Assembly: GCF_015752155.1 (NCBI RefSeq)
Contig: NZ_JADOVI010000021.1
Coordinates: 1-39,516 of the forward strand
Source: Cryobacterium sp. MP_M3
GTDB taxonomy: Bacteria > Actinomycetota > Actinomycetes > Actinomycetales > Microbacteriaceae
Length of the DNA stretch: 39,516 nt
Reading direction: 5' to 3'
This document shows positions 1-8,074 of this stretch, in pieces. Under the pieces are notes generated by a model that did not search any database, was not told the DNA's origin, and saw nothing but the letters and a program-made list of their open reading frames with translations. The translations under genes were made by a program, and so were the position numbers. Positions within the stretch are counted from its first letter, which is position 1, and each line of letters starts with the position of its first letter.

Positions 1-4
1 GAGG

Positions 5-25
5 CCCCGGGCGACCTGCCCGGGG
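5..25 (-). terminator. GC-rich hairpin downstream of the DUF262 gene
   Basis: An 8-bp perfect inverted repeat (CCCCGGGC, 5-nt loop, GCCCGGGG) lies about 26 nt past the stop of the minus-strand gene ending at 51. It has no T tract on the minus strand, so it is only a possible terminator. It may equally belong to a gene left of the window. Confidence 0.3.
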
Positions 26-50
26 TCGCTACCACCTCGTCAGAACTGCG

Positions 51-1988
51 CTACCGCCTGCCTGGACTGGCGCTACCACCAAGCGCTACTCGCCAGTCGA
101 GGAAGTTGGTCTCAGCTTTGAATGCCACGTAGAGCTTGAGGAAAGTCCTCGTAATGAGGGAATCCAACGATAGCGTCTCGGCGCTCAAACGATCGAATAG
201 CTTGCGCCGTGCCGAGGACAGTAGGTAGGGGTGATCCGCGATAGAGAATCCAGATTCCTGTCGTGTTTGCTGGAACTCTGCGATCACATCTGTGGGGAGT
301 TCGGGCCTTGTCCAGATCCTCGATGCGTCTTCTGCGAGGCGCTTGGCGCGGTGCTCAATTTCAGTGGCGTTCCAGCCCTCGAGCTGACCCAATCCTCTGT
401 TTAGGCGCAACGGGCTGTCTTTGAATCCGCCGTCCATGTCACGTTTCTTTACGAACGGGTGGTCTGAATACTCGGAGTTGTATCCCGTGAGCGTGAGATT
501 ACCGAGAGTGTGCAGATAGGTGTGCTGCACGTCCTGCCAGTCGGCGCCAAGGTCGGCTTTCCATACTGCTGAGAGGTTTTCATTCTGCGGCAGGATGTGC
601 TCGATCGTGTAATCTTCGATCGTTACGCGTTCCTTCCGCCCATAGTTTTCCAACATTCGAAGAAAATAGGAACGACGTCGGAAGTTGTACAGATCTGTGG
701 ATTGCAGGGCAGCTCGAAACTCGTCGTCGGTTGGGAATGCCCTGTAACTCGTGAGACTGAGGAAGTGGGCTTTCACGCTCTCGACGTATCGGTCCTTGCG
801 CACTGCCGCACCAAATCCAGCGAAGGTCTTATTGAGGGAGTTGGTGGGGACCCGACACACAGCGCGACGGAACACGTATGACGTCACCATCTGCACGATC
901 TCGAGCAATTCGTCACGCGTGATGGTGCCCAGATCAAGGTCGCTGTAAGCCTCAAGCAGAAGCGGATAGACAACATCCGCCTTGATCTGGTCGAGGTCCT
1001 TGAACGCTTCGCGGAGCTTTGGATCAGGATCATTGCCGAGGGCTATCGCGCAGTATCGACGGGCGTACTCGCGAAGCTCGATAACTAGTGGGTCTATGGT
1101 GTCGTCGTCGGATGCGAGGGACGTCGAGTAGTCCTTGAAGGCTTCATAAATATCGCCGAGACGTGGAATTGAGCCAGTCTTCACCGTTAGGAAGTGACGG
1201 ACGAATTCGTCGAACTGCGTCTCGTCCGCACCGGCAAATTCGAGTTCCATTGGGCGCCAGTAGGCAGAATAGAGCTTTTCCTGAGCCTTCGGCGGCAAGT
1301 CCATCAATACGTAGTTGCGAATGAGGTCGGCCTGGGAAAGCTTCTTCCCCGTCGAATTCATTGCTTCGAAGACCAACTGCGGATTGTCAACGTTTCGCGT
1401 CAGCGTCACATCGACAACCACGAGTTTGTCGAGACCCTTGCACACTGCTGACAGGTCCAACTTCGAGTCGTTTAGCTTCCGCACGAAGAAGTTGTAGTTG
1501 TCGACCACACGCGTCGACGCATCGTCCGATGGCTCAACACCCTGCAAAATTGAGATCAACGCACCCTTATCGCCTTGCGAGAGGATTAGTTTGAATTGAC
1601 GCTCACCGTCTTCATCCTCATCCAGGAGGTAACGGTTCCTGATCTTCTTCGGCGAGAAGCCTTCCACGGGCTCCCTCTGGCCGTCCGGCAGTTTCTCAAG
1701 GTGCGTAGCGAGCGCTGCAAGCAACAAAGTGACCGTCGTGACGCGTTGCTGGCCGTCGATGATGAGGTCAGGCTCTGTAGAAGTGTTAGTTGACTGGTCC
1801 TTCGCTACATAGACAATGGAGCCCGTGAAGTGCGCACCCAACTTCTCATTCTCTCCGGCTCGGATGATGTCTGACCAGAGCTGATTGCACTCTGATTCCT
1901 GCCATGAATACACCCGCTGGTAGATCGGGACCACAAACTGGCTGCTCTTCTTCAGGAGCGTGAGCAGATGGGAATCGACGGCCTTCAA
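51..1988 (-). CDS. DUF262/DUF1524 GmrSD-like nuclease, C-terminus possibly truncated
   Basis: This 645-aa protein has the two-part layout of GmrSD-type (type IV) restriction proteins. The N-terminal DUF262 part carries the motif IDGQQRVTT near residue 77, the ParB-like nucleotide-binding signature of GmrS. The DUF1524 part near residues 460-510 has EHILPQ followed by HTLGNLTLTGYNSEYSD, an HNH-type nuclease core. The family acts on modified phage DNA. A third segment after about residue 590 resembles the beginning of a DUF5655 domain (KLYVAFKAETNFLD) but stops soon after with an unrelated arginine/glycine-rich tail, so this domain looks cut short. The start is TTG at 1988, chosen because GGAGG lies 5 nt upstream. 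The gene lies 70 nt downstream of hsdR on the same strand and probably shares its transcript. It is visibly more AT-rich than hsdR and hsdM. Confidence 0.85.
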   Translation of the reverse strand: MKAVDSHLLTLLKKSSQFVVPIYQRVYSWQESECNQLWSDIIRAGENEKLGAHFTGSIVYVAKDQSTNTSTEPDLIIDGQQRVTTVTLLLAALATHLEKLPDGQREPVEGFSPKKIRNRYLLDEDEDGERQFKLILSQGDKGALISILQGVEPSDDASTRVVDNYNFFVRKLNDSKLDLSAVCKGLDKLVVVDVTLTRNVDNPQLVFEAMNSTGKKLSQADLIRNYVLMDLPPKAQEKLYSAYWRPMELEFAGADETQFDEFVRHFLTVKTGSIPRLGDIYEAFKDYSTSLASDDDTIDPLVIELREYARRYCAIALGNDPDPKLREAFKDLDQIKADVVYPLLLEAYSDLDLGTITRDELLEIVQMVTSYVFRRAVCRVPTNSLNKTFAGFGAAVRKDRYVESVKAHFLSLTSYRAFPTDDEFRAALQSTDLYNFRRRSYFLRMLENYGRKERVTIEDYTIEHILPQNENLSAVWKADLGADWQDVQHTYLHTLGNLTLTGYNSEYSDHPFVKKRDMDGGFKDSPLRLNRGLGQLEGWNATEIEHRAKRLAEDASRIWTRPELPTDVIAEFQQTRQESGFSIADHPYLLSSARRKLFDRLSAETLSLDSLITRTFLKLYVAFKAETNFLDWRVALGGSASPGRR

Positions 1989-2058
1989 AATACCTCCGGT
2001 GGGACACTAATGCTCAGGTTGAAGAACAAGGGCGTTCGGCAATGCGAACAATGGATGA

Positions 2059-5000
2059 TCAAGCCGCGCGCTCTTCGCTGTACCTCGGGGCCATCGACTC
2101 CATCTGCTCCATGACGAGCTTGATGGCCTCGGGCTGACGGTCCGGCGGGTAGCCGAACTTCACGAGCAGACGCTTGATCGAGGAGCGCAGCTTGGCGCGC
2201 ACGTCGTCGCGCACGGTCCAGTCTGTGCGCACGTCTCGTCGCATCACGGCGACAAGCTCCCGAGCGATATCGGCCAGCACGGTCTCGCCCTGCACCTCAA
2301 CCGCCGACTCGTTCTGAGCCACCGCGTCGTAGAACGCGAGCTCGTCGTGGTTGAGCGGCGGCGCGAAACCGGCGCCGCGGTTCGCTTCCGCGGCGACCTC
2401 ACGGGCCAGGGCCACGAGCTCTGCAATCACCTCGGCCGAGGTGAGTTGCTGATTCGTGTACTTGTTCATCAGCTCGGAGATCCGGTCCGAGAAGGCGCGC
2501 TGCCGCACGAGGTTGTTGCGCGTCGTGCGCACCGCCTCATCGGTGAGCAGCTTCCGCAGCGCCTCGATCGCGAGTTGCGGGTTGCGGGCCTGCTGCGTCT
2601 TCGACACGAACGATGGCCCGAGGTCGTCGAGCGACGGCTTGGGCATCCCGGCTGCCTCGTAGATGTCGAGCACGTCCCCCGACGAGGTAGCGGATTCGAG
2701 CAGCTCTCCCAGCAGGCGCTGCACGTCTTCGGGAACGGGCTGCCCCGACGCCTGGCGTTCGGAGGCATCGTACTTGGCCATCCAGACCCGGATCTCTTCA
2801 TAGATCTGAATCTCCGGACGCCGTTCCTTGAGTTTCGGCGATCCCGACCCTGAACTCAGCGCCCACGCTCGGGACAGCTGCCCCGAGTAGCGCCGGTAGG
2901 CGGCGGCGAGGGTCTCGGAACCCTCGGGTACCTTGTTGCCGGGAGTGGCGGCATCCCGTAGGTAGTTGACCGACCCGGACACCGCGTTCAAGTATCGTTT
3001 GGGTCCGGGCACGGCAAGCACGGCCCGCCAGTCGTAGCCGGCCAGCATCCCGCGCAGGGTGTCAACGAGCGTCAGTGTGAGGCTGATGGCCTCGTCGATG
3101 TCGCGGCCCATCGGCTTCTTCGCCTGGTCGGAGGGGGTGTACTCGCGCAGCGCCTTGGCCAAGTTGTCGGCGAGCGGCGCGTAGGCCACGAGCAGGCCGT
3201 CTTCTTTGCCACGAAATGTGCGGTTCACTCGCGCAAGGGTCTGCATGAGCAGCGCGCCCTTGAGCGGCCGGTCGAGGTAGAGGGTGTGCAGCGGCGGTGA
3301 GTCGTAGCCGGTGAGCATCATGTCTTTCACGATCACCAGTTGCAGTTCGTCGTCGACGTTCTTGAGGCGTTCCTTGATCGTGGCGTTCTGCGAATCCCGG
3401 CGCACATGGTCGGCAATCGGCGGCACATCCGATGCCGAGCCCGAGTAGACCACCTTGATGACACCCTTGCCGAGCTCATCGGAGTGCCAGTCTGGTCGGA
3501 GGGCCACGATCGCCGCGTATAGGTTCGCGCAGATCTCCCGCGTTGCACCCACGATTATGGCCTTGCCGGGCGCCTCAATGAACTTGGTCATCTGCGAGCG
3601 CCGGTTCTCCCAGTGCGCCACGAGATCGGCGGCGAGGGCAGCGATGCGCTCGGGCGCTCCATAGACGGCGTTCACCACGGCGACGGATGCCTCGATGCGC
3701 GCCCGCTCGGTGTCGTCGAGCCCCACGGTGGCTTCGTCCGCCGCCAGGTCAACGTCTTCGCCGGTGAGTTCTGCGGCGAGGCCCACCTTGATAAGGCGCG
3801 GCTCGAAGTACACCGGCACCGTGGCACCGTCATCGACGGCCCGCGACAGGTCGTAGATATCGATGTATTCACCGAAGACATCTTGCGTATTGCGGTCATC
3901 GAAGGAGATTGGCGTGCCGGTAAAAGCGATGAGGGTGGCGTGCGGCAGGGCATCGCGCAGGTGGCGGGCATAGCCGTCGAGATCGTCGTAGTGACTGCGG
4001 TGCGCCTCATCGACGACCACAATAATGTTGCGGCGGTCGGAGAGAAGCGGATGCTCCACCCCCGCCTCTTTCTCGGCCTGACTGATCCCGAATTTCTGCA
4101 ACGTGGTGAAGTAGATGCCGCCCGTGGTGCGGTCGGTCAGCTCCCGTCGAAGTTCGCTGCGCCGCTTAATCTGCACGGGTGTTCCCGGCAGCAGCAGGCT
4201 CGCCGCAAACGTTTCGTAGAGCTGCCCGTCAAGCTCGTTGCGGTCGGTGATCACCACAACGGTGGGGTTCTTCAGTTTCGGGTGCCGCGTTACCAGGTTG
4301 GTGTAGAGCTCCATCTCCATGGATTTGCCCGAACCCTGCGTGTGCCACACCACGCCGGCCTTACCGTTGCTCTGCACCGCCTGAACGGTGGCGCCGACTG
4401 CTTTGGTCACCGCAAAGTATTGGTGCGGTTTGGCGATGCGCTTGGTGAGGCCGGCCGATCCTTCGTCGAACGCGGTGAAGGAATGCGCCAGCTGCAAGAA
4501 TCGCTCTTGGTTGTAGAGGCCGTAGAGCGCCACCTCCAGGGCGGTGTTCGCATCCCAATCGTTCACATCGCCGAACTTCACGACGCTGCCGTCGTCGTTA
4601 ACGTTCCAGGGCGAGAAGTGGTTGAGCGGAGTGAACGGCGTACCGTACTTGGCAATAATGCCGTCACTCACGAGCGTAAACACGCAGAACCGAAACGCCA
4701 TCGGAAACTCACGCAGGTAGGTCTGCAGCTGCGCGTGCGCCGCCGCCACATCGGCGGTGGCACTACCAGCCTTCTTCAGCTCCACGATGCTCACCGGCAT
4801 GCCGTTGCAGTACAGCACGAGATCGAAGCGGCGCTTGAGGTCTGGCCCGGTCAGAGTTACCTGGTTCACCGCGAGCCAATCGTTCTCGCTCGGCTCATTA
4901 CTGAGCAAGCGGATGCTCGCATTCACCTCATTGCCGTCGTCACCAATGTAGGTAAGCCGGTACCCGTCAACCAGATACCCGTGGATGCGCTGGTTCTCCG

Positions 5001-5247
5001 TAATCGCATCCTGCGACTTCGGCAGGGCAATCTCGGCAAGCGCCTGCTGCAGGTACTCCCCCGGAACGCCCGGGTTTAGCCGCCGCAGCGCCGCAAGCAG
5101 CCGCGGGCGAATGAGCAACTCGTCCCAGCTGTCCCGCTCACCCGAGCCCGGGGCGATCTTCTCCCCCAGCGTCGGCTTCCAGCCGAGCGGCTCGCCCAAA
5201 AAGTCGAGCGCGACCTGTTCCCATTCCGCTTCCGAAAATCCCGCCAT
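2059..5247 (-). CDS. hsdR: Type I restriction enzyme, R (endonuclease/translocase) subunit
   Basis: This 1062-aa protein is the ATP-dependent translocase and nuclease subunit of a type I restriction-modification enzyme. The N-terminal nuclease core of the PD-(D/E)xK type is visible as D142 and the ELKK segment at 156-159. The SF2 motor follows with Walker A TQGSGKS (303-309), DEAH (413-416), FTGTP as motif III and a QTLARVNR motif VI. A helical C-terminal region for contact with the methylase probably starts near residue 730. Length is normal for the family. The hsdS stop and the hsdR ATG overlap as TGATG, so translation is coupled. Nothing suggests inactivation. It needs HsdM and HsdS, both encoded directly upstream. 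Confidence 0.96.
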   Translation of the reverse strand: MAGFSEAEWEQVALDFLGEPLGWKPTLGEKIAPGSGERDSWDELLIRPRLLAALRRLNPGVPGEYLQQALAEIALPKSQDAITENQRIHGYLVDGYRLTYIGDDGNEVNASIRLLSNEPSENDWLAVNQVTLTGPDLKRRFDLVLYCNGMPVSIVELKKAGSATADVAAAHAQLQTYLREFPMAFRFCVFTLVSDGIIAKYGTPFTPLNHFSPWNVNDDGSVVKFGDVNDWDANTALEVALYGLYNQERFLQLAHSFTAFDEGSAGLTKRIAKPHQYFAVTKAVGATVQAVQSNGKAGVVWHTQGSGKSMEMELYTNLVTRHPKLKNPTVVVITDRNELDGQLYETFAASLLLPGTPVQIKRRSELRRELTDRTTGGIYFTTLQKFGISQAEKEAGVEHPLLSDRRNIIVVVDEAHRSHYDDLDGYARHLRDALPHATLIAFTGTPISFDDRNTQDVFGEYIDIYDLSRAVDDGATVPVYFEPRLIKVGLAAELTGEDVDLAADEATVGLDDTERARIEASVAVVNAVYGAPERIAALAADLVAHWENRRSQMTKFIEAPGKAIIVGATREICANLYAAIVALRPDWHSDELGKGVIKVVYSGSASDVPPIADHVRRDSQNATIKERLKNVDDELQLVIVKDMMLTGYDSPPLHTLYLDRPLKGALLMQTLARVNRTFRGKEDGLLVAYAPLADNLAKALREYTPSDQAKKPMGRDIDEAISLTLTLVDTLRGMLAGYDWRAVLAVPGPKRYLNAVSGSVNYLRDAATPGNKVPEGSETLAAAYRRYSGQLSRAWALSSGSGSPKLKERRPEIQIYEEIRVWMAKYDASERQASGQPVPEDVQRLLGELLESATSSGDVLDIYEAAGMPKPSLDDLGPSFVSKTQQARNPQLAIEALRKLLTDEAVRTTRNNLVRQRAFSDRISELMNKYTNQQLTSAEVIAELVALAREVAAEANRGAGFAPPLNHDELAFYDAVAQNESAVEVQGETVLADIARELVAVMRRDVRTDWTVRDDVRAKLRSSIKRLLVKFGYPPDRQPEAIKLVMEQMESMAPRYSEERAA

Positions 5248-6449
5248 CAGAGCACTCCCTCCAGTGTCTTCTCTGCATCCCTCACCCGAAGCTTGCCAGA
5301 CATCAGCTGCGGGAGCAGCGCGTCCCGGGTTACGGCGAGGGTTTCGTTCTCTGCGAACATTGCGTTCTGCAATTCCTGCAACGTCCGAAGCCTCCGCCCC
5401 AGAGCGACTTGACTTTCGCGGGCAGGCAGCGCTACTTTCATTTTCGCAAGCTCGGTCCGCGATAGTTCCGTTTGACCTGTACTGCCTTCAGCCATCTCCT
5501 CGAAAGCTGCCTGCATACCGAGTAAAGCGTGCCCAGCACACGTCGGATTTGCCCGGTCCGAATCGATTCGGACGATGGTGATATGTGAGTCAACCGTGAC
5601 CGGTCCTGCGAAAGGAAGCGTCCAACGGGCCACACGACCGAGTGTTCCTTGACCGGTCGAATTGATAAGAATGTCTTCGAGCTGAAGAATCTTGTCAGCC
5701 CGCACTCTCCCTGAAACGGTCAATCGAGAAGGGCCCACACCAACGCGCTGGCCACGAATACATTTCTGATTGAGCACAACCATGGCATCTACGTCATCCG
5801 AATACGACGGAGAAACTCCCCTACTAAGTAGCGTGCTCATTTCCCCAATGGCTAAGACATCTGAACCGGGCGTAATAATGGAAGAGTAGATTGACGCTGC
5901 CAACAACGCCGAGGTTTCCGCCATGTTGGCGTTGGCGGCGATTTTGTCGTCGAGTGCCCCCAGCACCTCTGCGATTGCCCGCTGCTCAGCCACACTTGGC
6001 GTCCGATACGAGAATGATCGAATGGTGCCTGCACTCAGGTTTTGCTGCGCTGCTCCCGTGGCCAGCGAGACAATTCGCTGGCGGTCGCTGAGCAAGGCGT
6101 AGAACAGCCAGCGACCGTCGCAAACATTTGGATCAGATATCATCGCGCAAGAAGCCTGGTTGCAGGTCGCCGGCTCAGAAAGTACACCAAGTGCCCCGAC
6201 TGTCGCTCCATACATGGCCATCAATACAGTGCCTTGCGGCAGCAATTTGGCAGAGGACGCGGCCACGGCTTCCTCGGTAATTCGTTCTGAATAGTCAGTT
6301 ACATAGCTGTCATTCAGCTCTCCTGTCTTGATCCATGGAACCGTACCGCCAGAAAAATACTCCGGCCGGGACCGACTCGGCGTACCGCCGCTGGTGATCT
6401 TGGTACAGAGCTCGTCGATATTGCGAAGATCCCAGTCAAGTGAGCTCAC
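5247..6449 (-). CDS. hsdS: Type I restriction enzyme, S (specificity) subunit
   Basis: This 400-aa protein has the classic two-repeat HsdS layout. TRD1 begins at about residue 8 (the segment after DELCTKITSGGTP) and ends with the conserved helix around residues 160-190 (SVAEQRAIAEVLGALDDKI). TRD2 covers about 205-350 and ends in a second helix with the terminal LLPQLMSGKLRV motif. Each TRD reads one half of a split DNA target, and the enzyme methylates adenine through HsdM. The GTG start overlaps the hsdM stop by 4 nt (GTGA). Base composition is more AT-rich than in the flanking hsdM and hsdR, as often seen when specificity genes are exchanged horizontally. The target sequence cannot be predicted from sequence alone. 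Confidence 0.95.
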   Translation of the reverse strand: MSSLDWDLRNIDELCTKITSGGTPSRSRPEYFSGGTVPWIKTGELNDSYVTDYSERITEEAVAASSAKLLPQGTVLMAMYGATVGALGVLSEPATCNQASCAMISDPNVCDGRWLFYALLSDRQRIVSLATGAAQQNLSAGTIRSFSYRTPSVAEQRAIAEVLGALDDKIAANANMAETSALLAASIYSSIITPGSDVLAIGEMSTLLSRGVSPSYSDDVDAMVVLNQKCIRGQRVGVGPSRLTVSGRVRADKILQLEDILINSTGQGTLGRVARWTLPFAGPVTVDSHITIVRIDSDRANPTCAGHALLGMQAAFEEMAEGSTGQTELSRTELAKMKVALPARESQVALGRRLRTLQELQNAMFAENETLAVTRDALLPQLMSGKLRVRDAEKTLEGVL

Positions 6450-8074
6450 GAAACCTTTCCTAACTGCTCGCGCACGACCGCCGCAAGACGGTCGGACTCC
6501 TCGAACTGTGCGAAGAGGTCGGCACTGAGTCGCGCGATCTTCTCCTCGATCGGCTCGCCGTCTTCCTCTACCTCCGCAGCCCCCACGTAGCGGCCGGGTG
6601 TGAGGGCATAGTCGGCGCCCTTGATCTCAGCGAGAGTCGCGGAGTAGGCGAACCCGGGCTCGTCGGCATACTCGAGGCCGGCATCCGTCGCCGAATTCGT
6701 GCCACGCCAGGCGTGGAAGGTGCCGGCGATCTTGGCGATGTCCTCATCCGACAAGGCGCGCTCGGCGCGATCGATCATGTGGCCGAGGTTGCGGGCATCG
6801 ATGAAGAGCACCTGGCCGGTGCGGTCGATGCTGCCGTGGGTGCCGGCGGTCTTGTCTTTGGCGAAGAACCAGGTGCACACCGGAATAGCGGTGCTGCGGA
6901 ACAGCTGGGTGGGCAGGGCAATCATGCAGGAGACGAGGTCGGCTTCGACGAGTTGGGCGCGAATGTCGCCCTCGCCGCCGGAGTTCGACGACATGGAGCC
7001 GTTCGCCATGACGACGCCGGCGCTGCCGCCGGGGGCGAGCTTGGAGATGATGTGCTGAATCCAAGCGTAGTTGGCGTTGCCGGCCGGGGGCACGCCGTAC
7101 TTCCAGCGCGGATCGCTTTCGCTTCGAGCCCAGTCCTTGATGTTGAAGGGCGGGTTGGCCAGCACGTAGTCCGCGCCCTTGTCGCCGGTGAGCTCGGGGT
7201 GCTGGTCGCGGGCGAAGGTGTCGCCCCAGCGGCTGGAGAGGTTGCCGTTGAGGCCGTGGATGGCGAGGTTCATCTTGGCCATGCGCCAGGTGCGCTCGTT
7301 GAGCTCTTGGCCGTAGACCGAGATGTTGGAAGCCTCGGCATTGTGCGATTCGAGAAACTTTTCCGCCTGCACAAACATGCCGCCGGAGCCGCAGCACGGG
7401 TCGTAGACGCGGCCGTGGGTGGGTTCGAGCACGGAGACGAGCACGCGCACGACGCCAGCGGGGGTATAGAACTCGCCGCCGCGCTTGCCCTCGGCGGCGG
7501 CGAACTTCTCCAGAAAGTATTCGTAGACCTCGCCGAGAATGTCGCGGGCTTTGGAGGCGCCGTGCCCTGTGAAGCGGGCCGAGTTGAGCAGGTCGAGCAG
7601 CTCGCCGAGGCGGCGCTGGTCGAGGTTGTCGCGGTTGTAAATGCGCGGCAGGGTGGCGGCGAGACTCGGGTTGTCGGCCATGATGAGTTCCATTGCATCA
7701 TCGATGAGGAGCCCGATCGACTTGGGCGCCTCCCCCGGCTCGGCGGGCAGGCCCTTGGCGTTCTCGGCGAGGTAGGTCCAGCGGGATCGGGCGCCTACCC
7801 AGAACACACCGCGGCCGGTGTATTCGTCGACGTCGTCGATGAGTTGGGCGATCTGGTCGTCGTTCAGGCCGTCGGCGGAAAGCTCGGTGCGAATCTGCTC
7901 GCGGCGCTCGTCGAAGGCGTCGGAGACGTACTTGAGAAACACCAGACCCAGGATGACGTCTTTGTACTGCGAGGCATCCATCGAACCGCGCAGTTTGTCG
8001 GCGGCCTTCCACAGGGTGTCTTTCAGCTCTTTCATGGTCGACGGCACGGCGGCGACTTTGATCTTGGGTGCCAC
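6446..8074 (-). CDS. hsdM: Type I restriction enzyme, M (adenine-N6 methyltransferase) subunit
   Basis: This 542-aa protein is the modification subunit. The N-terminal HsdM helical domain (residues 12-150) is followed by the AdoMet motif DPCCGSGG at 225-232 and the catalytic NPPF motif at 307-310, the gamma-class N6-adenine methylase signature. Length and order are typical. The start is GTG at 8074, which shares a base with the TAG stop of the preceding gene, and the stop overlaps hsdS by 4 nt. With HsdS it forms the methylase, and with HsdR the restriction complex. All key motifs are intact, in contrast to the degenerate methylase-like protein encoded just before it. Confidence 0.96.
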   Translation of the reverse strand: MAPKIKVAAVPSTMKELKDTLWKAADKLRGSMDASQYKDVILGLVFLKYVSDAFDERREQIRTELSADGLNDDQIAQLIDDVDEYTGRGVFWVGARSRWTYLAENAKGLPAEPGEAPKSIGLLIDDAMELIMADNPSLAATLPRIYNRDNLDQRRLGELLDLLNSARFTGHGASKARDILGEVYEYFLEKFAAAEGKRGGEFYTPAGVVRVLVSVLEPTHGRVYDPCCGSGGMFVQAEKFLESHNAEASNISVYGQELNERTWRMAKMNLAIHGLNGNLSSRWGDTFARDQHPELTGDKGADYVLANPPFNIKDWARSESDPRWKYGVPPAGNANYAWIQHIISKLAPGGSAGVVMANGSMSSNSGGEGDIRAQLVEADLVSCMIALPTQLFRSTAIPVCTWFFAKDKTAGTHGSIDRTGQVLFIDARNLGHMIDRAERALSDEDIAKIAGTFHAWRGTNSATDAGLEYADEPGFAYSATLAEIKGADYALTPGRYVGAAEVEEDGEPIEEKIARLSADLFAQFEESDRLAAVVREQLGKVS

